Shown here: one piece after another, positions 12,045 through 21,911 of the stretch
How the letters are laid out: each line of letters begins with the position of its first letter
How positions within the stretch are numbered: position 1 is the first letter of the stretch
From: Scenedesmus sp. ARA3
Lineage: Eukaryota > Chlorophyta > Chlorophyceae > Sphaeropleales > Scenedesmaceae
Assembly: GCA_004335835.1 (NCBI GenBank)
Contig: RWJK01001501.1
Location: 1 to 64,000, forward strand
DNA: 64,000 nucleotides
Reading direction: 5' to 3'
The notes under the pieces: generated by a model
Told to the model about the DNA's origin: nothing
Database searches by the model: none
What the model saw: the letters and a program-made list of their open reading frames with translations, nothing else
Program-made: the position numbers and the translations under genes

Positions 12045-13560
12045 GTTACGACCCTTAGCTGCCGTGAATGTTGCCGGCAGCCGAGGCAGCAGCGGCAGCA
12101 GCAGTTCACATCGGACAGCCCAGCAGCAGCAGCAGCAGCCTGCAACTCACGCTCACACCACGCTGCAGCAGCACACACTGGCTGCTGTTGCTGGGGGATC
12201 AGGGTTTACCGCCGGGTGTGGCCTGCTGAACCCTGGCCACAGGCGTCAGGGCTCAGGGCATAGCTTATGCAGCACCATCAGTGCGGCCAGCTATGAAAGC
12301 TGCAGCAGCGGCACAGCATCAGCTGCTGCTGCCACCACGCCCAAGGCAAACACGGGAAACAGCAGTGCAGCTGGCAGCAGTGCGACTTGCTCTGCCAGCA
12401 GCTGCTGCAGCAGCACAGTGTCTACACCTACAGCTGGCTGCAAGCAGCAGCAGCAGCAGCAGCATGGGGGCATTCCTCCACTGCCGCCAGCCACAGCAGC
12501 AGCTGGTGGCAAAGCTTTGTTACTCAGCAGTAGGTGTGCCACTGGCTGTGATGCAGCAGACGACAGCAGCAGCAAGGCCGCAGGGTTCAAGGCAGCACTG
12601 TTAGGGCTCAGCAGCAGCAGCAGCAGCAGCAGAGAAGAGCCAACGCAGCCATTACAGCAGGGGTGCCTAGGCAGCGACGCTCATGCTGCTAGCAAGCTTC
12701 CTGCAGACAACAGCGCCCCTACAGGAGCTGCAGCAGCAGCAGCAGCAGCAGCAGCTTCGGCATCTCCAGCAGCAGCAGCAGCAGCAGCGGAAGCGAGCAG
12801 CAGCTCCTCGACTGTTACAGAGCAGCAGCAACAGCAACAGCAGCAGTTGCAGCAGCTGCAAGCAGCGCAGGCAGAGATTGAAGCGCTCAAAGCGCAGCTC
12901 TCGCACGCATCACGGCACCACCAGCAGCAGCTAGCAGCAGTACTTGAAGACGCAGCAGCTCACGAGGCATCTGCAGTTGCTGCTGCCACAGAAGCTGCTA
13001 TCGCAGACACGCTGCAGTCTGTGCTGGTGCGGCAGCTGCTGGCAGCAGCAGCGCAGCAGGCAGTAGCAACAGAGCGGGCCCGCATGCAGCTGCGGCTACA
13101 GCAGCTAGGGCTGCCACCTGCAATGGTGCTACAGCTGCTGCTGGGGCCGCTGGGGCCCATGCAGGCTGCTGCTGGGGCTGCAGGATCGTCCGGGGCGCTG
13201 CTGGCAGCAGCAGCAGCTGCATCTGCAGATGCGGGTGCGGGTGCGAATGCACAGCCTGCTGCTGCTGCTGCTAGTGTGGTAGCACCAGCAACGGATCCTA
13301 GTGCGTTTGCGGGCGCAATGCTGGCTGGTCAGGCAGCTGCCGGTGGCAGCAGCAGCAGTGGTGCTGCTGCCACTGCAGCCAGGCAGCAGCAGCAGCAGCA
13401 GCGCCGGGCGTCCGAGGTGAGCCTGTCAGAAGCAAGTTTGACCGGGGTTGCTGCTGAGCCCTATGCTCAGCAGCAGCAGCAGCAGCCAGAGTTGCCGGAG
13501 CTGAAGTTAGACTTGCGATCCGAGTACTTCAACGGCAGCAGCTCATTTGTGGCGCCTGCC

Positions 13561-13594
<34 letters not shown>

Positions 13595-14344
13595 GGTCTG
13601 GTGCAGCCGGCAACACGCCGCAGTGCAGCACGCCCTGCAGTGCCACTGCTGCTGGCTCTGAACGCGGGACAACTTTTGCTGCAAGGCCTATCTTTGGCTT
13701 TGCCATGGGTGGTGGCGGCGGCAGCAGCAGCAGCTGCAGCAGCAGCTGCAGCCCTGGCATTGCTGTTGCAGCAGGCGGCAGTGCAGCAGCAGCCACAACC
13801 GCGCAGTGTGCTGCTGCTGCAGCCGATTCGGACGAGCCCGCATGGCGCCGCAGCAGCGCAGATGGCCTGCTATTTGGCAGCAGTGCTGCTGCTGCTGCTG
13901 CTGCTGCTTCCGGACCTGCTGCCACTCGGAGCAGCAGCAGCAGCAGCCTAGCCATGAGCATCGCAGATGATGCCGAAGTTGAGGAGTCACGCATTTGCAG
14001 CTATGGGGCCATTGGTCAGTACATAACAGGGCAGTACCCGGTGTCTGGCCTACCCAGCACCCCTCCTAGCAGCAGCTGCAACAGCAGGACAGCGCTGTAC
14101 CGCTCACCTGCTGCTGCTGCTGCTGCTGGTGCCAGCAGCAGCATCTGGAGCGCTGCTGGCATCGGCGGCACATGTTCACTAGGAACTTCACCACTGGCAG
14201 CCGCGTACGGAACTTCATACCCGACTTCCTACCAGGCGTCACTGGGAGTTCACAGTGGGAGTTTCGGCAGGCCCAGCAGCATGCCTGCTGATGGGGACTG
14301 GCTGCAGCGGCGGCGCTGCTTTGCTGGTGCTGAGCTGGACACCA

Positions 14345-14379
<35 letters not shown>

Positions 14380-14451
14380 GCAGGCGGTGCTGTTAGGGCC
14401 AGCAAGGCCTGTGTGGATGATGTGGCTGCGCTACTGCCTGATCAGCTGTAA
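8416..14451 (+). CDS. Giant ankyrin-repeat protein with Ala/Ser/Gln-rich tail
   Basis: Five exons (8416-9390, 9710-9958, 10410-10508, 10766-10841, 11033-14451) join in phase to about 1,605 residues. An Ala/Ser-rich leader of some 230 residues precedes four or more ankyrin units. Recognisable turns include DVDGRCCLHYAAGYGHEECVD, DSNGDLPLHLAAQQGH, NGSSALMLAAAADG, DALGRSALMFAAGNGA and DRRGRAALDYA. The exon boundaries fall between repeats, as is common. The 1,139-codon last exon is almost entirely low complexity: poly-Ala, poly-Gln, poly-Ser, a lysine cluster KKKKKKAGK (11239-11263, possible nuclear signal), a predicted coiled coil near 12840-13110 (LQAAQAEIEALKAQL), and conserved-looking islands GSYADLLTG and GDWQVVLPKNRQ. 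Ankyrin arrays bind proteins; the partner is unknown. The start at 8416 is the first in-frame ATG of the open frame. Confidence 0.82.
9963..10195 (+). repeat. Intronic tandem duplication in the ankyrin gene
   Basis: The sequence GTGGGGTTGCATGGAGCAG with its following 90 bases (about 9963-10055) recurs, diverged, at about 10090-10195, including a GGCTTGCTGGC stutter and AGCTGCAGCAA. The whole lies in the intron between the second and third exons. Confidence 0.75.
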
Positions 14452-16267
14452 CAGGTGTGCTGCTGGTCGCTCCTGTTCAACTCCGGACACTTGGCTTTGT
14501 GCCTGCTGCAGCAAATGCACAGTGTGTGCTGCTGCCTGTTGCTGGCTGCTGCGCTGGTAGCACAGCTGACAGTCGAGCAGCAGCAGCAGCAGCTTGCTGT
14601 GCCGCTGCAAAGCAAGGGTAGCTTGCAACCTGTGTGACGGCAGCAGGAGATGATGGGTTTGTGTCTGCATGTTTGACATTTTCGGCTGCCGCCTTGTGCA
14701 CAGCTGCTGCGGTGATCCTGCACGCCATGTGGCATGTGATGGCGCGGTTGCTGTGTTTGTCGTTGGGGCTTAAACTTGGTATGTTTTTTTGGTATGAAGC
14801 TGTATGTGCTTGTGCATTTGTAGCGCACTGTGCGCGTTGTTGTGTAGCTCAGCAATCCGAGTATTAACGCTAGCATCAGCAGCAGCAGTGCTGTGTAATG
14901 CCTGCAAGCGTCCATTGTTGTTGTTGTGCATCCTGGTGTAGTTTAGGTGGCAGGGTGTTGTCCCCGTTTGCAACCGGCGCCGCACCCCTGCATGTAAGCA
15001 TGTATCATCAGCAGCACACACGCAGGGGCGTGTGTGTGCAGATTGGGCAGCTCTAGCAGCCGTGATGCCTGAAACATGGCGTGGGTGCTTGTAGCTGTGT
15101 GTATGTAGCTGCACCTTGCTCGCGGCTTGGCTTGTTTGTTGTTGGGTGTGTACAACAGATTGCACATGGATGGCGGCTGCTGCTGCTGCAGTTGCTTCCA
15201 TGGTGGGCGCGCTTGTGCGCCGGGTGCGATGCAATACCGCAACATGTATTGCTGATATGGCTTGTGACAGGCTTGTTGATGCATGTGTGAGTAGGTCTGT
15301 GGTCGTGGCAGGGGTTGATATCACAAACGCAGTGCCTGCATTGCATGTGCATGCCTGCGTGACAATGGCTTTGCTTGACGTTGCAGGGGGCTACCTGCTT
15401 GTCATCTGGCTGTGGGCAGCACACGCAACACGCTCGTGGGTGTTATTTGTAATGGCTGTCGAGTTTCAGATCTTGGCGCATGGTAGGGGAGGGGAGTCAG
15501 CGTTGACAGTTGTGTGGCTGGCATCCGCACTGCATTCAAGCAGAGTGTGGTATCAAGTTGATGGTGCTTCAGGAGGAAGCAGGCGGGCTGCACAAGCGCA
15601 CACGCCAGCAGTTGAGCCTTGAAGTTTGCCTGGCGATGCTTTGGGTGGACTCGTGAGCTGCCAACAGCAGTGCCACGCTAGGCGCAAACAAACCAACGTA
15701 GCTAGCTCTGCTCAACATAGCTAGCGCAGATCTGCCCCAGCCTTGTTGAACTGATTGGCTGCAAAGCCACTTTTGCTGAGGCAAGCACAGTTAGCTTGCA
15801 GTTAGGCTAGTGTCAGGTCCCCACGGGTGTATTCTTATGTACCTGTATTTGTGTCGTGTTGTGGGAGGGGTTGTCGTGTTGTGGGATGGGTTTTAGGGAT
15901 GGGTTTCTGGGAGCCGCAGGCATGCTGGCTTGCAGTTGCTGCTCTGAGCGAGCGGAGGTAGCATCAGGCAGGCTGCATCTGCTGGCGGCTGTGTACAAAC
16001 ATGTATGTATCTGGTGTGCGTCAGCGGTCGCTGCATCTGCGTGCGTTTGAATGTTATTTCTTCATTGCGCATGCTGCAGCGCAACTGCGCTTTACAAAGA
16101 AAGAGGGCCATGCGTTGCCTGCATTGCTTGTCAGCGTACAAGGAAGCCACATATGCATCAGTGCATGTTTATGGGTGAGCATGCTGTTGCTGATGTTGTT
16201 GTTATGTGCTTGTAGGTATGCTACCGTTTGCTGAGGGCTGCGCCTGGCTTCTAGACGCACAGCAGTC
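14452..16267. other. Gene-free stretch downstream of the ankyrin gene
   Basis: This holds the ankyrin 3' untranslated region and intergenic DNA. Frames of up to 184 codons occur, but they are Cys/His/Trp-biased and unlike any family I know. Short GTTGTGGGAGGGG / GTTGTGGGATGGG direct repeats lie at 15846-15893. Confidence 0.55.
14894..14898 (+). terminator. Possible TGTAA polyadenylation signal of the ankyrin gene
   Basis: TGTAA is the usual green-algal polyadenylation signal. This copy lies about 440 bases after the stop codon at 14451. It is a five-base motif, so the assignment is weak. Confidence 0.25.
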
Positions 16268-16765
16268 ATGTCGGACATGCGACAGGAGCCAAGGGTCCTG
16301 AGCCTGGCTGGCCTAACAGTGTTGGCTTCAGCGGTGTATGCGATGGTTGCGTCCATCAAATTTGTTTTTCTTGAAGATGTAGGCATTCAAGTAAGCTGTC
16401 AGAGCCGTGGGGCAGTGTGTTGTGGCGGCTATCAGGGCTACTGAGGCCCACATATGGGTGGGTCTGACCGTATTTGCTTGCTGAGCTGCTGCTGCTGCTG
16501 CTAGCAGCGCTGCTGGGAGGGGCGGCACATCGACACCATTTTCGTGCAGCAGCACTGGCAGCCGTATAAAGAGAGTTGCCGATTGGAGGCTTCTAGCAAT
16601 GCTTCGAGCATCGCATGTGCCAGTCGTTTCTGGGTTGCTCAGTCCAGGTGCCTCTGGCTGCACCCTACAGCCCGGTTTGGGGGAGACCTCCTTCCTAGGT
16701 TACGGTTGAGCCTCCAGGTTACGGCACTCATGCTTTCCAGGTGCAGGCTTCTGCATCGGCTGTAA
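16268..16765 (+). CDS. Doubtful two-exon small membrane protein
   Basis: ATG at 16268 opens a 41-codon exon ending at a good donor (CAA|GTAAGC, 16390/16391). It encodes MSDMRQEPR followed by a hydrophobic segment VLSLAGLTVLASAVYAMVA that could be one membrane helix. A second exon from 16508, preceded by a CTG run and TAGCAG, continues in phase to a stop at 16763-16765 and would give 126 residues. The second exon reads poorly and I do not recognise the protein. The region could equally be non-coding. Confidence 0.25.
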
Positions 16766-17784
16766 CATGTTATGACATGCTCAGGCTCATACTTACTGAC
16801 ATGAGCGACTTATCTGCCTTGGTTTGCTGCCAGTGAAGCTGTACCTGAAAGCAACAGCCTGTCATAACTGTTGATGGTGGGCTGTACAATGTAAACGGGC
16901 TGTACAGCTGAACATGATGTTGGCAGTGACATGTGGGGAGTCTGTGCCACTGTGAAAGTGTCCAAGCAGGTGACAGCAGCCTAAGCAGCTGTAAGGCATA
17001 AAGATAGACACAACATTATCCAAGCAGGTTACAAGATTCATTCACTCTAGCAGCAGCCGTGAATGCCACTAACAAGCAAACCCTGCAGCCTTGTATGAAC
17101 CACTAGCAGCGCGTGTATCTGCTGCCAAGTACAGCAGTAGCGCAGACTGCAGCCTGCATCAACCAATAGCTGTGCCTCAAATAGCTGCAGCTGCTGAATG
17201 CTGTCAGCCCTGAAACATGGACTCCTCGGGAAGACACAGTGCCGCACATCTGCAATGCATGCCATTCTACAAGTCGCATGCTGTATGCTGTGACTTGCGC
17301 AAGGGGCTGCGCCACCACTCAAATAATCCATCATCCGTCATCCGTACGTTCAAAGACAGCACTCGTCTGCTGTTTGACTGCATTTGATGACGCCCAGCGG
17401 CCAGGCACGAGCAGCCTGACTCTATGCCAGAAGACAGACGATGCGTGGGAACACAGCAGCTGCTGCCAAGGCGCGGCCAAAGCACGTCACACCACAGCTG
17501 CGCATCAGCTGCCACGTGCTTCCTGCAAAGCTGCACAACAGCTGCACATGTGCATCTGCTGTAGCAGCTGCACTGCTGCTGCTGCCATCGAAAGATCGCT
17601 CCCATCCCCAGCAGCATGCCATGCCTACTGCACAACAGCAGGCATTGATAGCAGCAGCTCATGCAGCAGCGCCTGCTGCCGCTGTCGTGCACTCCGACTG
17701 TGTGCCGCCATTATGCTTCCAACAGCACTCACATTGCCCAAAACTATCCAAACACCCTGAGCCACCAACTGCACCGTGTGCTGC
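16766..17784. other. Gene-free stretch 3' of the Sm D3 gene
   Basis: No recognisable coding signal. It should include the 3' untranslated region of the minus-strand Sm D3 gene on its right side. Confidence 0.5.
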
Positions 17785-18153
17785 TCACTTGCCGCCTGCT
17801 TTCTGTGTGGCGCGCATCTGCGCTGCGCGGCCCCTGCCTCCCGTGCCCATAGGCAGGTTCTTGTTCTTATACTTGGGGTCGATCCTCTTGAACATGGGAG
17901 CGTTCTTGAGCATGTCTGGCACCACTATGAAGCGGATCCTGCTGCCCCGGATGTATATGTGCTGCAGCTGGCTGTATTTGCCGTCCCTGCCGGTCGCTGT
18001 CACATCCTTCAGCTGGCAGTTCCAGTTGTCCTCTGCTGTGTGCAGCTGCCCGCGATACATCTCGCCGCTTTTAAGCTCTACGGTGACGGTATGGCCCTCA
18101 GCCTCGTGCAGCAGCTTCACGGGGATGCCCACACCCTTGAGAGAGGTGCCCAT
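17785..18153 (-). CDS. SMD3: Small nuclear ribonucleoprotein Sm D3
   Basis: A single intronless frame of 122 residues, a normal length for the family, starting MGTSLKGVGIPVKLLHEAEG. It carries the Sm1 motif (about residues 7-45, HTVTVELKSGEMYRGQL and AEDNWNCQL) and the Sm2 motif (HIYIRGSRIRFIVVPDML, about 65-82), followed by KNAPMFKRIDPKYKNKN. The tail GTGGRGRAAQMRATQKAGGK keeps a short Gly/Arg element, the usual site of arginine dimethylation. Sm D3 is one of the seven proteins of the Sm ring on U1, U2, U4 and U5 snRNAs and works in spliceosome assembly. It stands out here as a compact gene without introns, CAG runs or duplicated exons. The next gene on its upstream side, the RIIa gene, is transcribed divergently. 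Confidence 0.98.
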   Translation of the reverse strand: MGTSLKGVGIPVKLLHEAEGHTVTVELKSGEMYRGQLHTAEDNWNCQLKDVTATGRDGKYSQLQHIYIRGSRIRFIVVPDMLKNAPMFKRIDPKYKNKNLPMGTGGRGRAAQMRATQKAGGK

Positions 18154-19949
18154 GCTGCTGCTGCTGTGCGGGAAGCTGCTGGCGGTGTTGCTGCCCCGCG
18201 GCCTGGTTTTCTAACAGTGACGTGGGTCGAATGGAGCAGATCAAGCTTTGAAACAGCCGGCTAGCGCTTGAAGGAGTGGGTACTGGGTGCGGAGGCAGCA
18301 GGCACAGGAAGCGAGACTGTACGGCGAAAGTGTGGCTGACAGTCTTATAGACACTGTTGATGTATGATCGCTGCTTTTGTGGCAGTCGTCGACCGGTATC
18401 CGTCTTCAACATTGAACACTGTCACTGCTCACTGTCAGGTGTTGTTCAGGGCTCTGGCAGTGATACAGAAAGCCGGACCTGCTATGGGATAGCGCAGTCG
18501 CTGCTGCAACCTGCTTAAATATGATCCACTGGGGTTGCACCACTCAGTTGGCACAACTCAGTTGCCACATTATGCCGCTGCTGCCGCAGCTGCTGCATAT
18601 GAAACACCAATCAAGAAGCCAGAGCATGTATGATATCCCTGAGATATGCATGATGCAAAGCGCCTTGTGTGCTAGGCATAACTTATCAGCGCCATAGCCA
18701 TGCCTCCTTGCAGGAGCCACACCCAGCCAGAGTAAGCTGCAGCACTAGGTCCCAGCCCGAAAGACTTCCAGAGCAGTTTCAGACCCACAGCATCATCAGC
18801 GTGTGGGGCACCCATCACCTACAACGTGCAGTGTGCAACTCTATGTTGTGCAACCTGCTTCTAGGTTCTTGGCACACACAGCCAGACGCAAATCGCACAG
18901 GTTGGGGCTGCATGTGCAGCAGGTGCGTGCAGTGACTCACGGCCCGTGAGTGGACTTGATTGATCAAGTGTGACGTCATCTGCTGGGCTTTTACGGTGCG
19001 CCAGTTACTGCTGTATGGCGCCTTGCTCTGTGCATTGAGCCAGACCGTCGTCTAGCGGAAAGGGGACACAGCAGTCGTTGTCAAAGGCACAGCACTGCAT
19101 GCATCCAACGGGGGTGCACGTGCCACAGCCACCCACCCACCTGCATAAAAGCGTCGCGGCAACAACACTCACTGGGACCTGTTTGTACCAGTGCGGATGG
19201 GTGGATACTGGACATCAAGTGGGGTATGTTTTTCACCCTGCCCCCGCAGCACACACGGCTGACTGCAAGCATCATGCTTGCAGCATGCTGCTGCAAGTTG
19301 CGCCCATGCTCATTGCCGCAAGGCTGCGGCAGCCTTTGCAATTCTAGCAGCACTGCGCACTGCATGCTTCCCCAGTGTGCATGAGCAGAGGTATCGAGGC
19401 ACCACGGCAGGGATCAACAGCATGCCACTGGCAAGGCAGTTGGCTGCAACACTCACGTCGGCCTTGAGCAATCCTGGCGGTTTGCTGAACCATGACTCTA
19501 GCATTGTCAGCAGCAAAGCCGATAACGGAGCGTTACGCTGACACAGGTGGAGCTACAAGGCGCAATGTCGCATAGTGATGCAGCAATTCTGCGTTGTACA
19601 CGTGCTTGGTTGCGTCAGCTCAGCTGTCAGTGACAGATGACGCTGTGAACCCTATAGACGGCTTGTGCTGTCACAAGGTGGCCTCAACGCTGCTACAATT
19701 GCTCACTCCATTGGTTAGCTTTCTTTGTAGTTGAGACAGGGCCTGCTTCAAACACGGTTCACTGCATGCTGTAAACAATTCCTGCACCAAGGCACTGCCG
19801 AGAAGTCACCAGACAGCTCTTACAGACCCTTCGCGCAGCTGAAGAAATTGTTTGAATTGGTTTGATAGTTCTAGCTTGCTTGGTGCTGCGTTTCGTTGAC
19901 AGAACTCCGCCTACGAAATTTGGCGGTCAACTGTTGCAACCCATCCGAC
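18154..19949. other. Divergent intergenic region between Sm D3 and RIIa genes
   Basis: About 1.8 kb with no recognisable gene. It should contain the promoters of both flanking genes and includes a cluster of palindromes at 18936-18978. Confidence 0.55.
18936..18978. promoter_or_regulatory. Cluster of three palindromes including TGACGTCA
   Basis: CTCACGG-C-CCGTGAG (18936-18950), CTTGATTGATCAAG (18955-18968, 5-bp arms) and the perfect octamer TGACGTCA (18971-18978) lie in 43 bases of a divergent intergenic region. TGACGTCA is the consensus CRE site for bZIP factors. The cluster is 780 bases from the Sm D3 start and 970 from the RIIa start, so which gene it serves is unclear. Confidence 0.45.
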
Positions 19950-20766
19950 ATGGCGTCCAAGTATCAAAAGCCCTTCACCATTCCGGAAACCTATCCAGCT
20001 ATCCTGAAAGAGTTCACACGAGAAGTCTTGCGGGCACAGGCAAGTGCACAGTAAGGCAGCATCTCTGGCAGGGCAAGTGTACAACAGCACTGCACTGCAC
20101 ATCACTTCACTGCAGAAGAAAGTGTGCAGGTTGCTCAAGTGCTGCAGCTTAACTTTAAAAACACAGCGATCTTGAAGTAAGCGTGCAGTACCACAGCAGT
20201 CTACAAGCGTCGCAGACGCATGTAAAAACATGCAGCAGGCCAGTGCAGTGCTGCTGTACAACGCACGCTGCTGCGTCTCGTGCTGTAAAGTGCATGTGGC
20301 AGCGCGACCGGCTTGGCCTTGATCGAGGTAGACATCCTTGCCTGATGGCGCAGCGGCAACAAAGATGTCAAGGCAAACAGTCCTAGCCTGCCCAGCACTA
20401 CCAGTAGGCTGGCCCTGCAAGCCCAGCAGCTGTGACTTCCTGGTCCCTGCGATCTCATGCGAGCAGCATCAGCGTGGACTCCAGGTTGCCCAGCTGTCAC
20501 TGGATACGGGAAGCTGTCAAAGGAATAACTATCTGCTGCCCTGCCCGCTCTTGCTGCCTGCTGCTGCTGCTGCTGCTGCCGCGATCGTCTGCTGGATGCT
20601 GCGGTGCTGGCCATGTGTGGCTGTCACATGCACCCTGCAGCCTGACAACATCTACGAATTCGGTGCCCATTACTTTGCTGAGCTGCTGGCCAAGGAGCAG
20701 GCAAAGGCAGCAGCAGGCAGCAGGGAAGCGGGCGCTAGCAGCAGCAGCAGTCAGTTGGCTGCATAA
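19950..20766 (+). CDS. Small RIIa (DPY30-like docking/dimerisation) domain protein, probable axonemal component
   Basis: Two exons, 19950-20039 and 20641-20766, give 71 residues. Residues 1-30 end YPAILKEFTREVLRAQ and continue after the intron as PDNIYEFGAHYFAELLAKEQ. Together they form the R2D2/RIIa helix-turn-helix that dimerises and binds amphipathic helices of A-kinase anchoring proteins. In green algae, very short RIIa proteins are known from radial spokes and other axonemal complexes; which one this is cannot be decided here. The tail is Ala/Ser-rich and ends QLAA. The intron begins with GC (CAG|GCAAGT) and ends in CTGCAG; the only nearby GT donor (GTAAGG at 20052) breaks the RIIa frame. 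The start is the ATG at 19950, which opens MASKYQKPFTIPET. Confidence 0.88.
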
Positions 20767-21911
20767 GAACGCAGCTGCAAACAGCACCTCTGTAGCGTTT
20801 CTAGGAAGCTGGGCTGGCACATGCAGTAGCCACCAGCAGCTGAAGCTGAGCATGTGCTGCGTTGTGATTTACACCAAGCTGCTAGCAGCTGCAGCGGAGG
20901 CAGCAGGATCTGATAACCTGGCAAGCACAAGTTTTTTTGTGCCTGCTGCCCCCATTATGCAGAGATGTCTTGATGCACGGCAGCACCTTGCTTTGTTCAT
21001 TGGTCAAGAAATGACCCGCCTCTGGCTGAGGCCAGCTTGCTGGGCAAACTGGCAAGTGTGCAAGCTTACCAAGCTGAGCAAGCTGCCAGCATGGGGGCGA
21101 TGAATGTCTGCCAGAGCAATGTGCATGCGGCTGTAGCTGCCGTGTTTCCTGTGAAGTTTCGACTCACGGCGCTCAACAAGTGGCTTGTGGCATCGTGTGT
21201 GCGTGGTGGTTGCAGCGGTGTTGAGAACAGCAGGATGTTGCCACCCATTCAGTACCACCCCTCTGCGTGGCTTGCAGATCAGCTGTCGCTTCTTTGCGGC
21301 GATCAAAACCAATAGGATTTTGAGCACGCTGCTGTCTGCACGCATGCTTTGTGCAGCTCCTGGCTGTTGGGCGGTGCATTGCAATGCAATCACCACACAT
21401 GTGTTATTGCTGTGTTAGTGCTGCTTTAGGGTTTGCTGATGGTGGTTGCTGTTACAGGCAATGTTGCTCATTGGTTCAACCACTGCGTGTCCAATCCGAG
21501 GCACATCTTTGTTGCAACGCATGCATGCTACTTGCAGTAAAAGCGTAACACCAAGCGTCATGAGTTGATCAGCAGCATCGAGCAGTCTGTGATCAAGTGC
21601 AGGATACCAGAAGCGAATCAAAACTCTTTACAGTAGTTGGTCTGATGGCCAGCTATGGCGGCCCGCCGAGGTGATCAGTTGTCTCACGCCTGGAGCTCGT
21701 TACAACGCCCGACGCCCCGCGCCTGCCTCTTTAGCCTGCAGATCGCACAAGCATGCATGCAGAAGTGATCTGGATGTCTTAAAGAAGGGTTCGCGCCAGC
21801 CTGTGCTTCAGAAGCAGCAGCTGGCTCCTGCAGGCACAACAGCAGCAGCTAGTGTGGAATCCACAGTCACTGCTGCATACACCTTGCAGGATGGGGCCTG
21901 CCGGCGGCTTC
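20767..21911. other. Gene-free stretch between RIIa and DPE2 genes
   Basis: No recognisable coding signal. It contains the 3' region of the RIIa gene and the promoter and 5' leader of the DPE2 gene. The frame of DPE2 exon 1 stays open back to about 21672, so an upstream Met such as 21852 or a 5' leader intron (TTGCAG at 21885-21890) is possible. Confidence 0.5.
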
